64,000 nt of DNA from Flavobacterium sp. (GTDB taxonomy: Bacteria > Bacteroidota > Bacteroidia > Flavobacteriales > Flavobacteriaceae). Location of the stretch: positions 46,988 through 110,987 of the forward strand of contig NZ_JAGNYF010000002.1 of NCBI RefSeq assembly GCF_017985075.1, given 5' to 3'. The notes below the pieces were generated by a model, which was not told the origin of the DNA, ran no database searches, and worked only from the letters and a program-made list of their open reading frames with translations. The position numbers and the translations under genes are program-made. Shown one piece after another: positions 25,342 through 34,001 of this stretch. Position 1 is the first letter of the stretch; each line of letters starts with the position of its first letter.

Positions 25342-26382
25342 TTAGTTTTCTTCAAGTTTTTTACTCTTGATGAAATCTAAAATTAGAGTTGCAATTAATT
25401 TCCCCGTTAAATGGTTATTGTTCGATATATCTAAGTCAGGTGCCCCTTCACAAATATGTAAATAACTGGCAAGTTCTTCTTTTCCAGCTAAATGAATAAA
25501 ATGTCTGGCTTTTTCAACACTAAAACCGCTAAGAGTCATAGCACTACTATGAATGTTAGGTAGTGCATCTAAATCAAGTTCTACTCCAAATGGTGTATTT
25601 GAAATAAATTTTATTGCCTGGTTGATTTCTGTAGTAAAACTTTTGGTTTTTCGTACCGCTATTTCTTCATAAGTTACATATTTTACTCTTTCTTCAATAG
25701 TTTTTAAAGTATTAAAGACACTTTTTGATACAAAATTTTCATGTAAACCGAAGATAAAATATTTTTTCAAGAAGCCTTCTTCAAAAGCATATGTAAAACC
25801 ATTTCCACTATGACGACCTTCCATAATTCGAAAATCGGTATGAGCATCAAAATTAATAGCATTTACAGGCATTCCTTTTGCTAGGGCTAGTCCTTTTATG
25901 TTTCCGTAGGCATTGTTATGGCCGCCTCCAATAATAATTGGAATTTTATTAGCTTTAATAATTGTGCTAATTACAAAAGAAACATCTTTATCTATATTTT
26001 CTACTAATTGAAATAGTTTTTTTCGATCTTCTTTGTTTTGAGTGTCTAAATTTTTGGAAATTTCCATTTCTTTAGAAAAATTTATTTCACCTAAAACAAG
26101 TAATTCGTTGCCTTTGCAAAATTTATTATGTTGAAAGTTTACTAAGCTTTTTAACGTGCTTTCAAAAGCTGAAGCAGCGCCAGTTCTGCCCAAATTAGCT
26201 TTAATTCCAATATCTTCGGGTAAACCAATTAAAACAAATTTTGCTTCGGAAAGTGTTATAAATTCAATCCAATTTTCTTCAGTTGGAACTGTTATTATTT
26301 TTTCTCCAAACTTTATTTCGCCACTTCTATGTTGCGTAATTTTAGCTATATCTCTAGAACTGAATACGTTTAATTTATCCAT
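25342..26382 (-). CDS. Formimidoylglutamase-like ureohydrolase (arginase superfamily)
   Basis: A 346-residue metal-dependent hydrolase of the arginase/agmatinase/formimidoylglutamase fold. Metal-binding stretches are seen in order: GGGHNNAYG, NFDAHTDFR (the D-A-H-x-D motif) and the last pair in GVELDLDALP. The HutG-type spacing and length agree with formimidoylglutamase rather than arginase, but no other hut genes are near, so substrate is uncertain. The start is MDKLNVFSSRDIAK; an upstream TTG would add eight unlikely residues. It stands alone, with the zapB promoter beyond its end. Confidence 0.78.
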   Translation of the reverse strand: MDKLNVFSSRDIAKITQHRSGEIKFGEKIITVPTEENWIEFITLSEAKFVLIGLPEDIGIKANLGRTGAASAFESTLKSLVNFQHNKFCKGNELLVLGEINFSKEMEISKNLDTQNKEDRKKLFQLVENIDKDVSFVISTIIKANKIPIIIGGGHNNAYGNIKGLALAKGMPVNAINFDAHTDFRIMEGRHSGNGFTYAFEEGFLKKYFIFGLHENFVSKSVFNTLKTIEERVKYVTYEEIAVRKTKSFTTEINQAIKFISNTPFGVELDLDALPNIHSSAMTLSGFSVEKARHFIHLAGKEELASYLHICEGAPDLDISNNNHLTGKLIATLILDFIKSKKLEEN

Positions 26383-26461
26383 TTTGTGTTTTAAAAGTGT
26401 TTTCAAATATAATATTTTAAAGATACATTACGTTATATAGTAATAGAAATAAATAAAATTT

Positions 26462-26469
26462 TATTTTTG
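26462..26469 (+). promoter_or_regulatory. -7 element for the 26499 gene
   Basis: TATTTTTG, 29 bases before the ATG. Confidence 0.5.
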
Positions 26470-26498
26470 TGTGAAATTTAAATAAAATCAAATTAAAA

Positions 26499-27395
26499 AT
26501 GGAGTTAAATCAATCAAATTCTAGAAATTCAGGATTAAAAGTTGTTGTATTAATCTTAGTCTTATTGTTAATGGGAACATTAGCTTATGTATACAAATTA
26601 CAACAAGATAAAGATGCAGTGGATTCAAGTTTGTCTAAAACACTTACTGAAAAAGAAAAATTTCAAGCAGAATTGGAATCTAAAATTGCAGAATATGATG
26701 TTGCCATTGCGGATAATACTGCTTTGAAAGGAGAATTGGAAGAAGAACAAGCTAAGATAATGGAATTGTTGGAGAAAATTAAAAAATCTGACGGAAGTGT
26801 AGCTGAATTGTCTAAATATAAAACGCAATACGTAAAACTAAAACGCGAAATGGATAATTTAATTGCCGAAAACAATGTTTTGAAAGAAAATAATTCTAAG
26901 CTAACTAAAAACTTAGATAGTACTAATGTTGTATTAACAAATGCAAAAACAGTAAATGATACGTTAGTGGCTAAAAATCAAAATTTGTCTAAGACAGTTG
27001 AAAAAGCACAACGATTATCGGTTTTAAATTTAACCACTTTAGCGGTAAAACAAAAAAGTTCTGGAAAACAAATCAATACAGATAAAGCCAGTAAAGCAGA
27101 TGTATTAAAAATAGGATTTACTATTGCTGAAAATCAGGTTGCGAAAACGGGTGACAGAACGTATTATGTTCAAGTAATTGATAGCAAAAACAATGTGTTA
27201 GGTGAAAAGAAAACAGAAACATTTGGAACAACATATTTACCATATAGTTTTCAGAAAACTATTAAATATGAAAACAAAACAGTTCAGGTTCAAGAAGATT
27301 TATCTGTAAAAAATATTTCATCAGGTACTTATTTTGTTAATGTTTTTGATAAAAAAGGAGAATTGGTTTCAAAAAGCAGTTTTCAATTAAAGTAA
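26499..27395 (+). CDS. Membrane-anchored coiled-coil protein of unknown function
   Basis: A 298-residue protein with a short cytosolic N-terminus, one membrane segment (about 13-31) and a long coiled coil from about residue 35 to 180 (for example EKFQAELESKIAEYDVAIAD). A compact beta-type domain of about 110 residues follows (DVLKIGFTIAENQVAKTGDR to the end), ending FDKKGELVSKSSFQLK. The beta domain should lie in the periplasm. I know similar flavobacterial proteins only as hypothetical; some carry unsupported chromosome-partitioning labels. It has its own promoter and terminator. Confidence 0.7.
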   Translation: MELNQSNSRNSGLKVVVLILVLLLMGTLAYVYKLQQDKDAVDSSLSKTLTEKEKFQAELESKIAEYDVAIADNTALKGELEEEQAKIMELLEKIKKSDGSVAELSKYKTQYVKLKREMDNLIAENNVLKENNSKLTKNLDSTNVVLTNAKTVNDTLVAKNQNLSKTVEKAQRLSVLNLTTLAVKQKSSGKQINTDKASKADVLKIGFTIAENQVAKTGDRTYYVQVIDSKNNVLGEKKTETFGTTYLPYSFQKTIKYENKTVQVQEDLSVKNISSGTYFVNVFDKKGELVSKSSFQLK

Positions 27396-27435
27396 TAGAA
27401 ATTAGTTTTTAGTAAAATACTTAAAAACGAATTAT

Positions 27436-27469
27436 AAAAAAACGCTTCAAATATTTGAAGCGTTTTTTT
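27436..27469. terminator. Bidirectional terminator
   Basis: Palindrome centred at 27452 (CGCTTCAAAT/ATTTGAAGCG) with A- and T-runs on both sides, between convergent genes. Confidence 0.85.
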
Positions 27470-28243
27470 TTATTCTGTTGTATTTGTAGATTCTTTAAAT
27501 TTTTCATTTACTTTTTTCCAGTTAATAACATTAAAGAACGCATTAACATAGTCTTTTCTTTTGTTTTGATATTTAATATAGTAGGCGTGTTCCCATACAT
27601 CTAAAGCCAAAATAGGTGTTCCCTTTTTTTCTGCATTCGGCATTAATGGATTATCTTGGTTAGCTGTTGTTGTGATGACTAATTTCCCTGAATTATCTTT
27701 TATAAGCCAAACCCAACCCGAGCCAAATAATTTTGTAGCACTTTCTGAAAATTCATTTTTAAATGAGTCAAAGGATCCAAAATCTTTGTTTATGGCTTCT
27801 AAAACTTCGTCAGTTGCATCGCCATTGTTAACGCTTAATATTTCAAAAAATAAATTGTGATTGTAATATCCACCAGCATTGTTTCTGATGTCTGATTTAC
27901 TTGTATCTAATTTCTTTAGAATTTCTTCTATAGATTTTGAAGCCAAATCGGTTTCCTTTATAGCGGCATTAAGTTTATTACAATATGCTAATTGATGTTT
28001 AGAATAGTGTAACTCCATAGTAGCTGCATCAATAAAGGGTTCTAAACTATTGTAAGAATAAGGTAGACCATTCATTTTGAAAGCTCCTTCTTCATCTTCG
28101 GCTTGCACATCTGAAGGATTTCCTAAAGTGGTTTTTTCAACTTTTTCTGGTTCAGGAATGGTAACTTCTATAAGCTCTTTTTCTTTTTTACAATTAGTAC
28201 TTAAAACGGAAATTAGAAGCAATACGAGTATTTTATTTTTCAT
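27470..28243 (-). CDS. Exported lipoprotein superoxide dismutase (Fe/Mn family)
   Basis: A 257-residue Fe/Mn superoxide dismutase preceded by a lipoprotein signal: hydrophobic stretch KILVLLLISVLSTNC with Cys as the likely lipid-bearing residue. About 45 charged, probably flexible residues then link it to the enzyme. Metal ligands are the His of MELHYSKHQLAY, the His of YYNHNLFFE, and the Asp and His of LDVWEHAYY. Superoxide dismutation would thus take place at the envelope, probably on the outer membrane's inner face. Start at MKNKILVLL; a longer frame from 28288 would bury the signal. It is 44 bases after the acyl-CoA-binding protein gene. Confidence 0.88.
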   Translation of the reverse strand: MKNKILVLLLISVLSTNCKKEKELIEVTIPEPEKVEKTTLGNPSDVQAEDEEGAFKMNGLPYSYNSLEPFIDAATMELHYSKHQLAYCNKLNAAIKETDLASKSIEEILKKLDTSKSDIRNNAGGYYNHNLFFEILSVNNGDATDEVLEAINKDFGSFDSFKNEFSESATKLFGSGWVWLIKDNSGKLVITTTANQDNPLMPNAEKKGTPILALDVWEHAYYIKYQNKRKDYVNAFFNVINWKKVNEKFKESTNTTE

Positions 28244-28287
28244 GTTTAAGAATTTTATCTTTCTACAAAAATAAAAAAAGATACACA

Positions 28288-28572
28288 TTACTGTCTATCT
28301 TTTAACATTTGATTTATAATTTCAATATATTTTTCTTTCGCTTCGTTGGCAGATAAATGTCTAACCTGCATCCAAGCGTTTTGTTTAAAAGCAGTAATAA
28401 CTTCATCCGATTCATAGCCGTGATGACTATAGCTTATGTTCTCGGAAAGCGCTTGTTTGTAATAGGCATAGAGTACTAACTGTACATCTTGCGGTACAGA
28501 AGTTTTAGGAATTTTTTCATTGGCATTTTGAATCGCTTCCTTGAATTTTTCATCTAAAGATAATTCGCTCAT
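28288..28572 (-). CDS. Acyl-CoA-binding protein
   Basis: A 94-residue four-helix protein of the ACBP family. It has LDEKFKEAIQNANEKIPKTS, the ligand-contacting QLVLYAYYKQAL (Tyr and Lys) and the end NEAKEKYIEIINQM. It binds long-chain acyl-CoA in the cytosol. The typical Y-x-K-Q-A is kept, while the usual GD-x-N segment is altered to SENISYSHHGYES. Its start codon follows the psd stop codon with no gap. The neighbouring cdsA and psd genes support a role in phospholipid supply. Confidence 0.85.
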   Translation of the reverse strand: MSELSLDEKFKEAIQNANEKIPKTSVPQDVQLVLYAYYKQALSENISYSHHGYESDEVITAFKQNAWMQVRHLSANEAKEKYIEIINQMLKDRQ

Positions 28573-29235
28573 TTATTTTTTCGAAATTATAGTTTTGTTT
28601 CCAATGGCTTTGTCTCCTAATTTTACATTTATAGGCGTTCCTATTGGAAAATATAAATCTACTCTTGAACCAAATTTAATAAAACCAGCATCATCACCTT
28701 GAATTACAGTCATACCTACTTCAGCATAGTTTACAATTCTTTTAGCTAATGCGCCAGCAATTTGACGATATAAAATATCTCCATATACTTTATTTTCAAT
28801 AACAATTGTGGTACGTTCGTTCTCTTCACTTGCTTTAGGATGCCATGCCACTAAGAATTTCCCAGGGTGATATTTACTATATTTCACTATTCCGTTAACA
28901 GCATATCGAGTTACATGCACATTAATTGGTGACATAAAAATAGAAACCATTAATCTTTTGTCTTTGAAATATTCAGATTCGAATACTTCTTCAATTACTA
29001 CAACTTTTCCATCAACGGGTGCCAATACATGATTGTCACTAATAGCAGCAATTCGAGTTGGGTTTCTGAAAAACTGAAGAATTAGTACTAAAAATCCTAA
29101 AAGGACTACTTGTAAAACTTTGCAAATTATAATGTTACTGTCGTGAAATAAATAGTCTACACCAAAAATACCTAAAACGGTAATTAAAGTTGAAATCAAT
29201 ATAATTTTAGCGCCTTCTGGATGAAACTTAAGCAT
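28573..29235 (-). CDS. psd: Phosphatidylserine decarboxylase family protein
   Basis: A 220-residue membrane enzyme of the short Psd class, which makes phosphatidylethanolamine. Two hydrophobic segments lie near the N-terminus (about 9-28 and 38-58), then PVDGKVVVIEEV, the MSPINVHVTR motif that ends in the active-site region, HPGKFLVAWHPKASEENERT and the self-cleavage site KFGSRVDLYF. Cleavage between Gly and Ser would create the pyruvoyl group. The frame overlaps cdsA by eight bases, so the two lipid genes are translationally coupled. Confidence 0.92.
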   Translation of the reverse strand: MLKFHPEGAKIILISTLITVLGIFGVDYLFHDSNIIICKVLQVVLLGFLVLILQFFRNPTRIAAISDNHVLAPVDGKVVVIEEVFESEYFKDKRLMVSIFMSPINVHVTRYAVNGIVKYSKYHPGKFLVAWHPKASEENERTTIVIENKVYGDILYRQIAGALAKRIVNYAEVGMTVIQGDDAGFIKFGSRVDLYFPIGTPINVKLGDKAIGNKTIISKK

Positions 29236-30031
29236 AATAGAAATAAATTAAATATAATATATATAAAAATGGAATAACAAAAATAACACTATCTAAGCGG
29301 TCTAATATACCACCATGTCCGGGCATAATATTACCGCTATCTTTAACGCCGGCTTCTCTTTTAAATTTAGATTCAACTAAATCTCCAAGTGTACCAAATA
29401 TTGAAATAATTAATGCACTAATAATCCACAAAGTTAAACTAAAAAAAGTATAAAATTGACTAATTAGTATAGAAGCTAATATTGTAAAAACGACTCCGCC
29501 AATAAAACCTTCAATTGTTTTTTTTGGAGAAACTCGTTCAAGTAATTTGTGTTTACCAATCGATTTCCCAACTAAATAAGCAAATGTATCATTACACCAA
29601 ATCATAATAAATATAGCTAAAACAATTTCATATTTTGCTGGATTTATAAAGTTGGGTATGGAAAGTAATAATATAAAAGGCAATGTAATATAAAGGAAAA
29701 AATGACTGTGTTTTTTGTGGTATTTATGAAACGAAATGTTTTTAAATAAATTAAGTAAAAGCAAAGTATTAAATATAACACAACCTAAGGCTAAATAAAT
29801 TAAATTAATTGGGGGTAACTGACTTAAAAAGAAAAGTATAGAAATTAAAATACCACCAATAGCAAATAAATAATATGATTTGTAGTGTGTCATTTTAGAA
29901 AATTCATAAATACTTAAACACATAAAAACAGTGAATAGTATATGAAATGTTATTGGTGAAAATAACGTACAGAAAACAAGTAATGCAATATAAACAGCAC
30001 CACTGATAGCTCTTGTTACATTTTCAGTCAT
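29228..30031 (-). CDS. cdsA: Phosphatidate cytidylyltransferase
   Basis: A 267-residue integral membrane enzyme that makes CDP-diacylglycerol from phosphatidate and CTP, the precursor of phosphatidylserine and other lipids. There are about eight hydrophobic segments. The family signature near the C-terminus is complete: VKDSGNIMPGHGGILDR with the preceding KFKRE. WCNDTFAYLVG is the conserved mid-protein motif. It lies between the LUD gene (one base gap) and psd (8-base overlap) in an operon. Confidence 0.94.
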   Translation of the reverse strand: MTENVTRAISGAVYIALLVFCTLFSPITFHILFTVFMCLSIYEFSKMTHYKSYYLFAIGGILISILFFLSQLPPINLIYLALGCVIFNTLLLLNLFKNISFHKYHKKHSHFFLYITLPFILLLSIPNFINPAKYEIVLAIFIMIWCNDTFAYLVGKSIGKHKLLERVSPKKTIEGFIGGVVFTILASILISQFYTFFSLTLWIISALIISIFGTLGDLVESKFKREAGVKDSGNIMPGHGGILDRLDSVIFVIPFLYILYLIYFYYA

Positions 30032-30032
30032 T

Positions 30033-30635
30033 TTATAAATCTTCTAGTAGAATTAAGTATAAGTTTTTGTGGCAACTTCCATAATGAAGAAAATCTTCTT
30101 CTTTTGTTTTTTCAAAATACTTAATGGCAGTAATGTTTGTAGGATATTCTTTATCGTATTTTGTTTTGATGTTTCTTAAACCATCGCCTTTTGTCATTAA
30201 AAGTTGGCTGGTTGAAGCATAAACAATAATATTTGTAGGTAATTCGTCTATTTTGAATTGTTTTAATTGTTTGGATGAAAATAAAATAGAACCTTCATCA
30301 GCAATTAAGTTTTCACAAGCAGTAAAAAAGAATGATGGGTTTGTTGCGTTTTTGTATTCTAATCTGTTTTCTTTAAGAAAATTAAATAATCTTGAATCAA
30401 AACATTGTACTTCATTTTCAAACCAATCGTTTTCTTCTAAAATATTTTCAAAGTTCTCATGAGCTTCTTCCATATTAGAACAATAAATAAATTTTCCGCC
30501 ATTATTTTTAAAATTAATGGTAAATAATTCATCTACAGGCGTGTTTATGTCTGGTGCATATTGGCTTTTTTCGACGTTATTTTCCTGATTATCAGTCACG
30601 TCTTGATTGCCAAATATCTTTTTGAAAATATTCAT
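30033..30635 (-). CDS. LUD-domain protein (LutC-like)
   Basis: A 200-residue cytosolic protein matching the LUD domain found in lactate-utilisation proteins LutB and LutC: NPSFFFTACENLIADEGSIL and TNIIVYASTSQLL are typical strands. The rest of the Lut operon is absent; the gene lies between FtsH and CdsA with one base separating it from CdsA. Function in this setting is not known and lactate use should not be assumed. The start is MNIFKKIFG; the longer frame from 30665 overlaps the terminator region and is rejected. Confidence 0.75.
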   Translation of the reverse strand: MNIFKKIFGNQDVTDNQENNVEKSQYAPDINTPVDELFTINFKNNGGKFIYCSNMEEAHENFENILEENDWFENEVQCFDSRLFNFLKENRLEYKNATNPSFFFTACENLIADEGSILFSSKQLKQFKIDELPTNIIVYASTSQLLMTKGDGLRNIKTKYDKEYPTNITAIKYFEKTKEEDFLHYGSCHKNLYLILLEDL

Positions 30636-30669
30636 TTTATATCTGTAACAATTCTTAAACACCAAATAT

Positions 30670-30713
30670 AAAAAAATCTTAACTTAAAATCACTTTCAAG
30701 TTAAGATTTTTTA
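30670..30713 (-). terminator. Terminator between ftsH and the LUD gene
   Basis: On the minus strand, stem AAAAATCTTAACTT/AAGTTAAGATTTTT around a 12-base loop with a T-run. It may limit read-through from ftsH into the lipid genes. Confidence 0.8.
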
Positions 30714-30733
30714 TACAAAATATTGTTAATAAC

Positions 30734-32713
30734 TTATTCAGTTACTATTTCTTCATCGGTTTCGGCAATAATTTCCGACATTGTTTCTGGTTTTTTGTCT
30801 TCAATATCGAAAGGTCTTTTTCCAAAAATAGTTTCTAAATCGTCTTTAAAAATAACTTCTTTATCAATTAAAACGGCTGCCAATTCCTCTAATTTAGTCC
30901 TGTTTTCTGTTAAAATAGATATGGCTCTTTGATATTGTTCTTCAATTAAACCTGAAATTTCAGCATCAATTACTTTTGCAGTATCATCTGAATAAGGTTT
31001 TGAAAAATTATAATCCGATTGTCCAGATGAATCGTAATATGTAATATTTCCAATTTTATCATTCAGACCATAAACAGTAACCATAGCACGAGCTTGTTTG
31101 GTTACTTTTTCTAAATCTGAAAGTGCACCTGTTGAAATTTTATCGAAAACTACTTTTTCAGCAGCTCTTCCACCCATTGTTGCACACATTTCGTCTAACA
31201 TTTGTTCTGTCCTAACGATTTGTCTCTCTTCAGGTAAATACCATGCCGCACCTAAACTTTGTCCACGAGGTACGATAGTAACTTTTACTAAAGGCGCCGC
31301 GTGTTGTAACATCCAACTAACTGTAGCATGACCTGCTTCATGAATGGCAATGGCGTGTTTTTCTTCTTTTGTAATAATTTTATTTTTCTTTTCTAAACCA
31401 CCAACAATTCTGTCAACAGCATCTAAAAAGTCTTGTTTGTCAACTGCTTTTTTGTTTTTTCTTGCTGCAACTAAGGCTGCTTCATTACATACATTGGCAA
31501 TATCGGCACCAGAAAATCCAGGAGTTTGTTTCGCTAAAAATTCAGTGTCTAAAGTTTCTGCTTTTGTAATTGGTTTTAAATGTACTTCAAATATTTCCTT
31601 ACGTTCTCTAATATCTGGTAAGTCCACATAAATTTGTCTGTCAAAACGTCCTGCGCGCATTAATGCTTTGTCTAAAACATCTGCTCTGTTTGTGGCAGCT
31701 AATACAATTACATTTGAATTGGTTCCAAAACCGTCCATTTCAGTTAGTAATTGATTTAGTGTATTTTCTCTTTCGTCGTTTCCGCCAGACATATTGTTTT
31801 TACCACGGGCTCTACCAACTGCATCAATTTCATCAATAAAAATGATTGCTGGGGCTTTTTCTTTGGCTTGTTTAAATAAATCTCTAACACGAGAGGCTCC
31901 AACTCCTACAAACATTTCTACAAAATCAGATCCTGATAATGAGAAGAAAGGCACGTTAGCTTCACCTGCAACGGCTTTTGCAAGTAAGGTTTTTCCAGTT
32001 CCTGGAGGTCCTACTAATAAGGCACCTTTTGGAATTTTACCACCAATACTTGTGAATTTTTCAGGTGTTTTAAGGAATTCTACAATTTCTTGAATTTCTT
32101 CTTTAGCACCTTCTAAACCGGCTACGTTTTCAAAAGTAACTTTTACATCATTTTTTTCATCAAATAGTTTTGCTTTCGATTTTCCAATGCTAAAAATTTG
32201 GCCCCCACCACCTGGGCCTCCAGCCATTCTTTTAGAAATGAAATAGAAAAATCCTATTATTAATATGAATGGTAATATGCCTACGAAGAGGTCTCCCCAG
32301 TTTCCTGTAGGTTGTATGTCGTAAGCAGAAATTAACTTATTTTTTTTCGCTTCTTTTAATTCATTTTGAAAAAGGTCTAAACTACCCACATCTTTTACTA
32401 AGTAATGCGGTCCTTTTTCTTTGGTTGCTTTTTTTAATTCTTCATCTTTAGAAGCAACGTATGCAGCTTTTTTTAAAGTTACTTCGGCTGTATTACCAGA
32501 AGTACTTGTTAAAATATCTACTTTTTCAATTTGGTTTTTACTTAACAAATCATAAAAAGAAGAAATAGAGGTCGATTTCGGATAATTCATATCTAAACCG
32601 CCATTAAAAAAGTTAATTAATAAAATAACAGAAATGGCTAAAATTGGAAAAAACCAAGGGCCAAGCTTTACTACCTTAATAATAGGTTTGTTTTTATTTT
32701 CGTTTTCTGACAT
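30734..32713 (-). CDS. ftsH: ATP-dependent zinc metalloprotease FtsH
   Basis: A 659-residue membrane AAA+ protease that degrades misfolded and regulatory membrane proteins. It has two membrane segments (about 18-36 and 140-158) with a periplasmic domain between. The AAA domain shows Walker A GPPGTGKT, Walker B IIFIDEID and the second region of homology [13 protein letters not shown]. The protease domain has the zinc motif [10 protein letters not shown] and the third ligand Asp downstream. A soluble acidic tail ([15 protein letters not shown]) ends it. RsfS lies seven bases upstream on the same strand. Confidence 0.97.
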   Translation of the reverse strand: MSENENKNKPIIKVVKLGPWFFPILAISVILLINFFNGGLDMNYPKSTSISSFYDLLSKNQIEKVDILTSTSGNTAEVTLKKAAYVASKDEELKKATKEKGPHYLVKDVGSLDLFQNELKEAKKNKLISAYDIQPTGNWGDLFVGILPFILIIGFFYFISKRMAGGPGGGGQIFSIGKSKAKLFDEKNDVKVTFENVAGLEGAKEEIQEIVEFLKTPEKFTSIGGKIPKGALLVGPPGTGKTLLAKAVAGEANVPFFSLSGSDFVEMFVGVGASRVRDLFKQAKEKAPAIIFIDEIDAVGRARGKNNMSGGNDERENTLNQLLTEMDGFGTNSNVIVLAATNRADVLDKALMRAGRFDRQIYVDLPDIRERKEIFEVHLKPITKAETLDTEFLAKQTPGFSGADIANVCNEAALVAARKNKKAVDKQDFLDAVDRIVGGLEKKNKIITKEEKHAIAIHEAGHATVSWMLQHAAPLVKVTIVPRGQSLGAAWYLPEERQIVRTEQMLDEMCATMGGRAAEKVVFDKISTGALSDLEKVTKQARAMVTVYGLNDKIGNITYYDSSGQSDYNFSKPYSDDTAKVIDAEISGLIEEQYQRAISILTENRTKLEELAAVLIDKEVIFKDDLETIFGKRPFDIEDKKPETMSEIIAETDEEIVTE

Positions 32714-32720
32714 AATGGGT

Positions 32721-33089
32721 TTAAAATTTATTTTCTATTGAAGTAATTTTAGCATCACCCCAAAGACTCTCAATATTATAATATTCTCTAATGTGTTTTT
32801 GAAATACGTGTACTACAATGCTAACATAATCCATTAATACCCATTCGCCAACATCTGTTCCTTCTATATGCCAAGGTTTGTCTTTTAGTTCTTTAGACAC
32901 GCCTTTTTGTACCGAACCTACAATTGCGTTTACTTGCGTATTTGAATTTCCATTGCAAATTACAAAATAATCACAAACGCTATTGTCAATCCCTCTTAAA
33001 TCAAGAATATCAATATCTAATCCTTTTACATCTTCAATTCCTTTGATGATACTTGATAGTAAATCATCTGTGCTAATATTTTTCGTCAT
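32721..33089 (-). CDS. rsfS: Ribosome silencing factor RsfS
   Basis: A 122-residue protein that binds ribosomal protein uL14 and blocks subunit joining when nutrients are low. It has the family's ILDLRGIDNSVCDYFVICNG, then NTQVNAIVGSVQKGVSKE, WHIEGTDVGEWVLMDYVSIV and VFQKHIREYYNIESLWGDA, all diagnostic. It is first in the minus-strand cluster with ftsH, and its promoter lies next to the divergent birA promoter. Confidence 0.95.
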   Translation of the reverse strand: MTKNISTDDLLSSIIKGIEDVKGLDIDILDLRGIDNSVCDYFVICNGNSNTQVNAIVGSVQKGVSKELKDKPWHIEGTDVGEWVLMDYVSIVVHVFQKHIREYYNIESLWGDAKITSIENKF

Positions 33090-33110
33090 CTATTATTTAT
33101 TCGTTTTATG

Positions 33111-33118
33111 CAAAGGTA
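33111..33118 (-). promoter_or_regulatory. -7 element for rsfS
   Basis: TACCTTTG on the minus strand, 22 bases before the rsfS start; only 14 bases from the divergent birA -7 element. Confidence 0.6.
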
Positions 33119-33132
33119 TCATTTTTTGTCTT

Positions 33133-33140
33133 TATTTTTG
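33133..33140 (+). promoter_or_regulatory. -7 element for birA
   Basis: TATTTTTG, 33 bases before the birA ATG. The two divergent promoters are so close that polymerase binding at one should exclude the other. Confidence 0.5.
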
Positions 33141-33173
33141 TAACTTAAATTAAGTAATAATTAAATTTCTTAT

Positions 33174-33905
33174 ATGCATATTATCAAACTCAATGCCATT
33201 GATTCTACAAACAGTTATTTAAAAGAATTATCTGCCAAACAAACGGTGGCTAATTTTACAGTTGTGGTAGCAGAAAATCAAATTAATGGGCGAGGACAGC
33301 GTGGTGCAAATTGGGAAGTTGAAAAGGGTAAAAACCTAACATTCAGCGTCTTGATTAAAGATGTTTTGGTTAGTGCAGAGGAGGTTTTTAATTTAAATGT
33401 GCTAGTTGCAGTAAGTTTGTTTCAAACGTTTTTAAACATAAAAATTGAAAACTTAGCCATTAAATGGGCAAACGACATTTTGGCAGATAAAAAGAAAATT
33501 TGTGGTATTTTAATTGAAAATCAGTTTAAAAGTGCTTCGGAGATACTTTCAATTGTTGGGATTGGCATAAATGTGAATCAAGAACATTTTATTAATTTAC
33601 CTCAAGCCAGTTCTCTAAAAAATAGTTCGGGAAAAGAATTTAATAAGGAAGAAGTATTGATGCTGTTTCTATCCCAATTTCAAAGTAATCTTGCTTTATA
33701 TAAAAATGAAGGTGGTTCTTATTTTTGGAATTTGTACCATGAAAATTTATTTAAAAAAGATGTTCCAATGGCTTTTGAAAAAGCTGATAAAGTTAAATTT
33801 ATGGGAATTATCAAACAAGTTTTACCAAATGGTTTGTTGGAATTAGAATTGGAAGACGACTCGTTACAATTATTTGATATCAAACAACTAAAAATGTTGT
33901 ATTAA
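33174..33905 (+). CDS. birA: Biotin--[acetyl-CoA-carboxylase] ligase
   Basis: A 243-residue enzyme that attaches biotin to the carboxyl-carrier protein. The catalytic motif for biotinyl-AMP is NGRGQRGANWEVEKGKNLTF, followed by the conserved KWANDILADKKKICGILIE and VGIGINVN. A small C-terminal SH3-like domain follows. The N-terminal helix-turn-helix of E. coli BirA is absent, so it is the monofunctional form that does not repress transcription. Divergent from rsfS. Confidence 0.93.
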   Translation: MHIIKLNAIDSTNSYLKELSAKQTVANFTVVVAENQINGRGQRGANWEVEKGKNLTFSVLIKDVLVSAEEVFNLNVLVAVSLFQTFLNIKIENLAIKWANDILADKKKICGILIENQFKSASEILSIVGIGINVNQEHFINLPQASSLKNSSGKEFNKEEVLMLFLSQFQSNLALYKNEGGSYFWNLYHENLFKKDVPMAFEKADKVKFMGIIKQVLPNGLLELELEDDSLQLFDIKQLKMLY

Positions 33906-33967
33906 ATAGTCATCTAAAAACAGGTATTAAATTTTGTTAAAATAGTAACACTTTATTTCTTATTCTG

Positions 33968-33975
33968 TACATTTG
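33968..33975 (+). promoter_or_regulatory. -7 element for the cytochrome c maturation gene
   Basis: TACATTTG, 27 bases before the ATG at 34002. Confidence 0.55.
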
Positions 33976-34001
33976 CACCACTTATATAAAGACTACATTT
34001 T

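Noticed and set aside
30033-30665. LutABC lactate operon.
   Set aside because: Only a LUD domain is present; no LutA or LutB gene is near.
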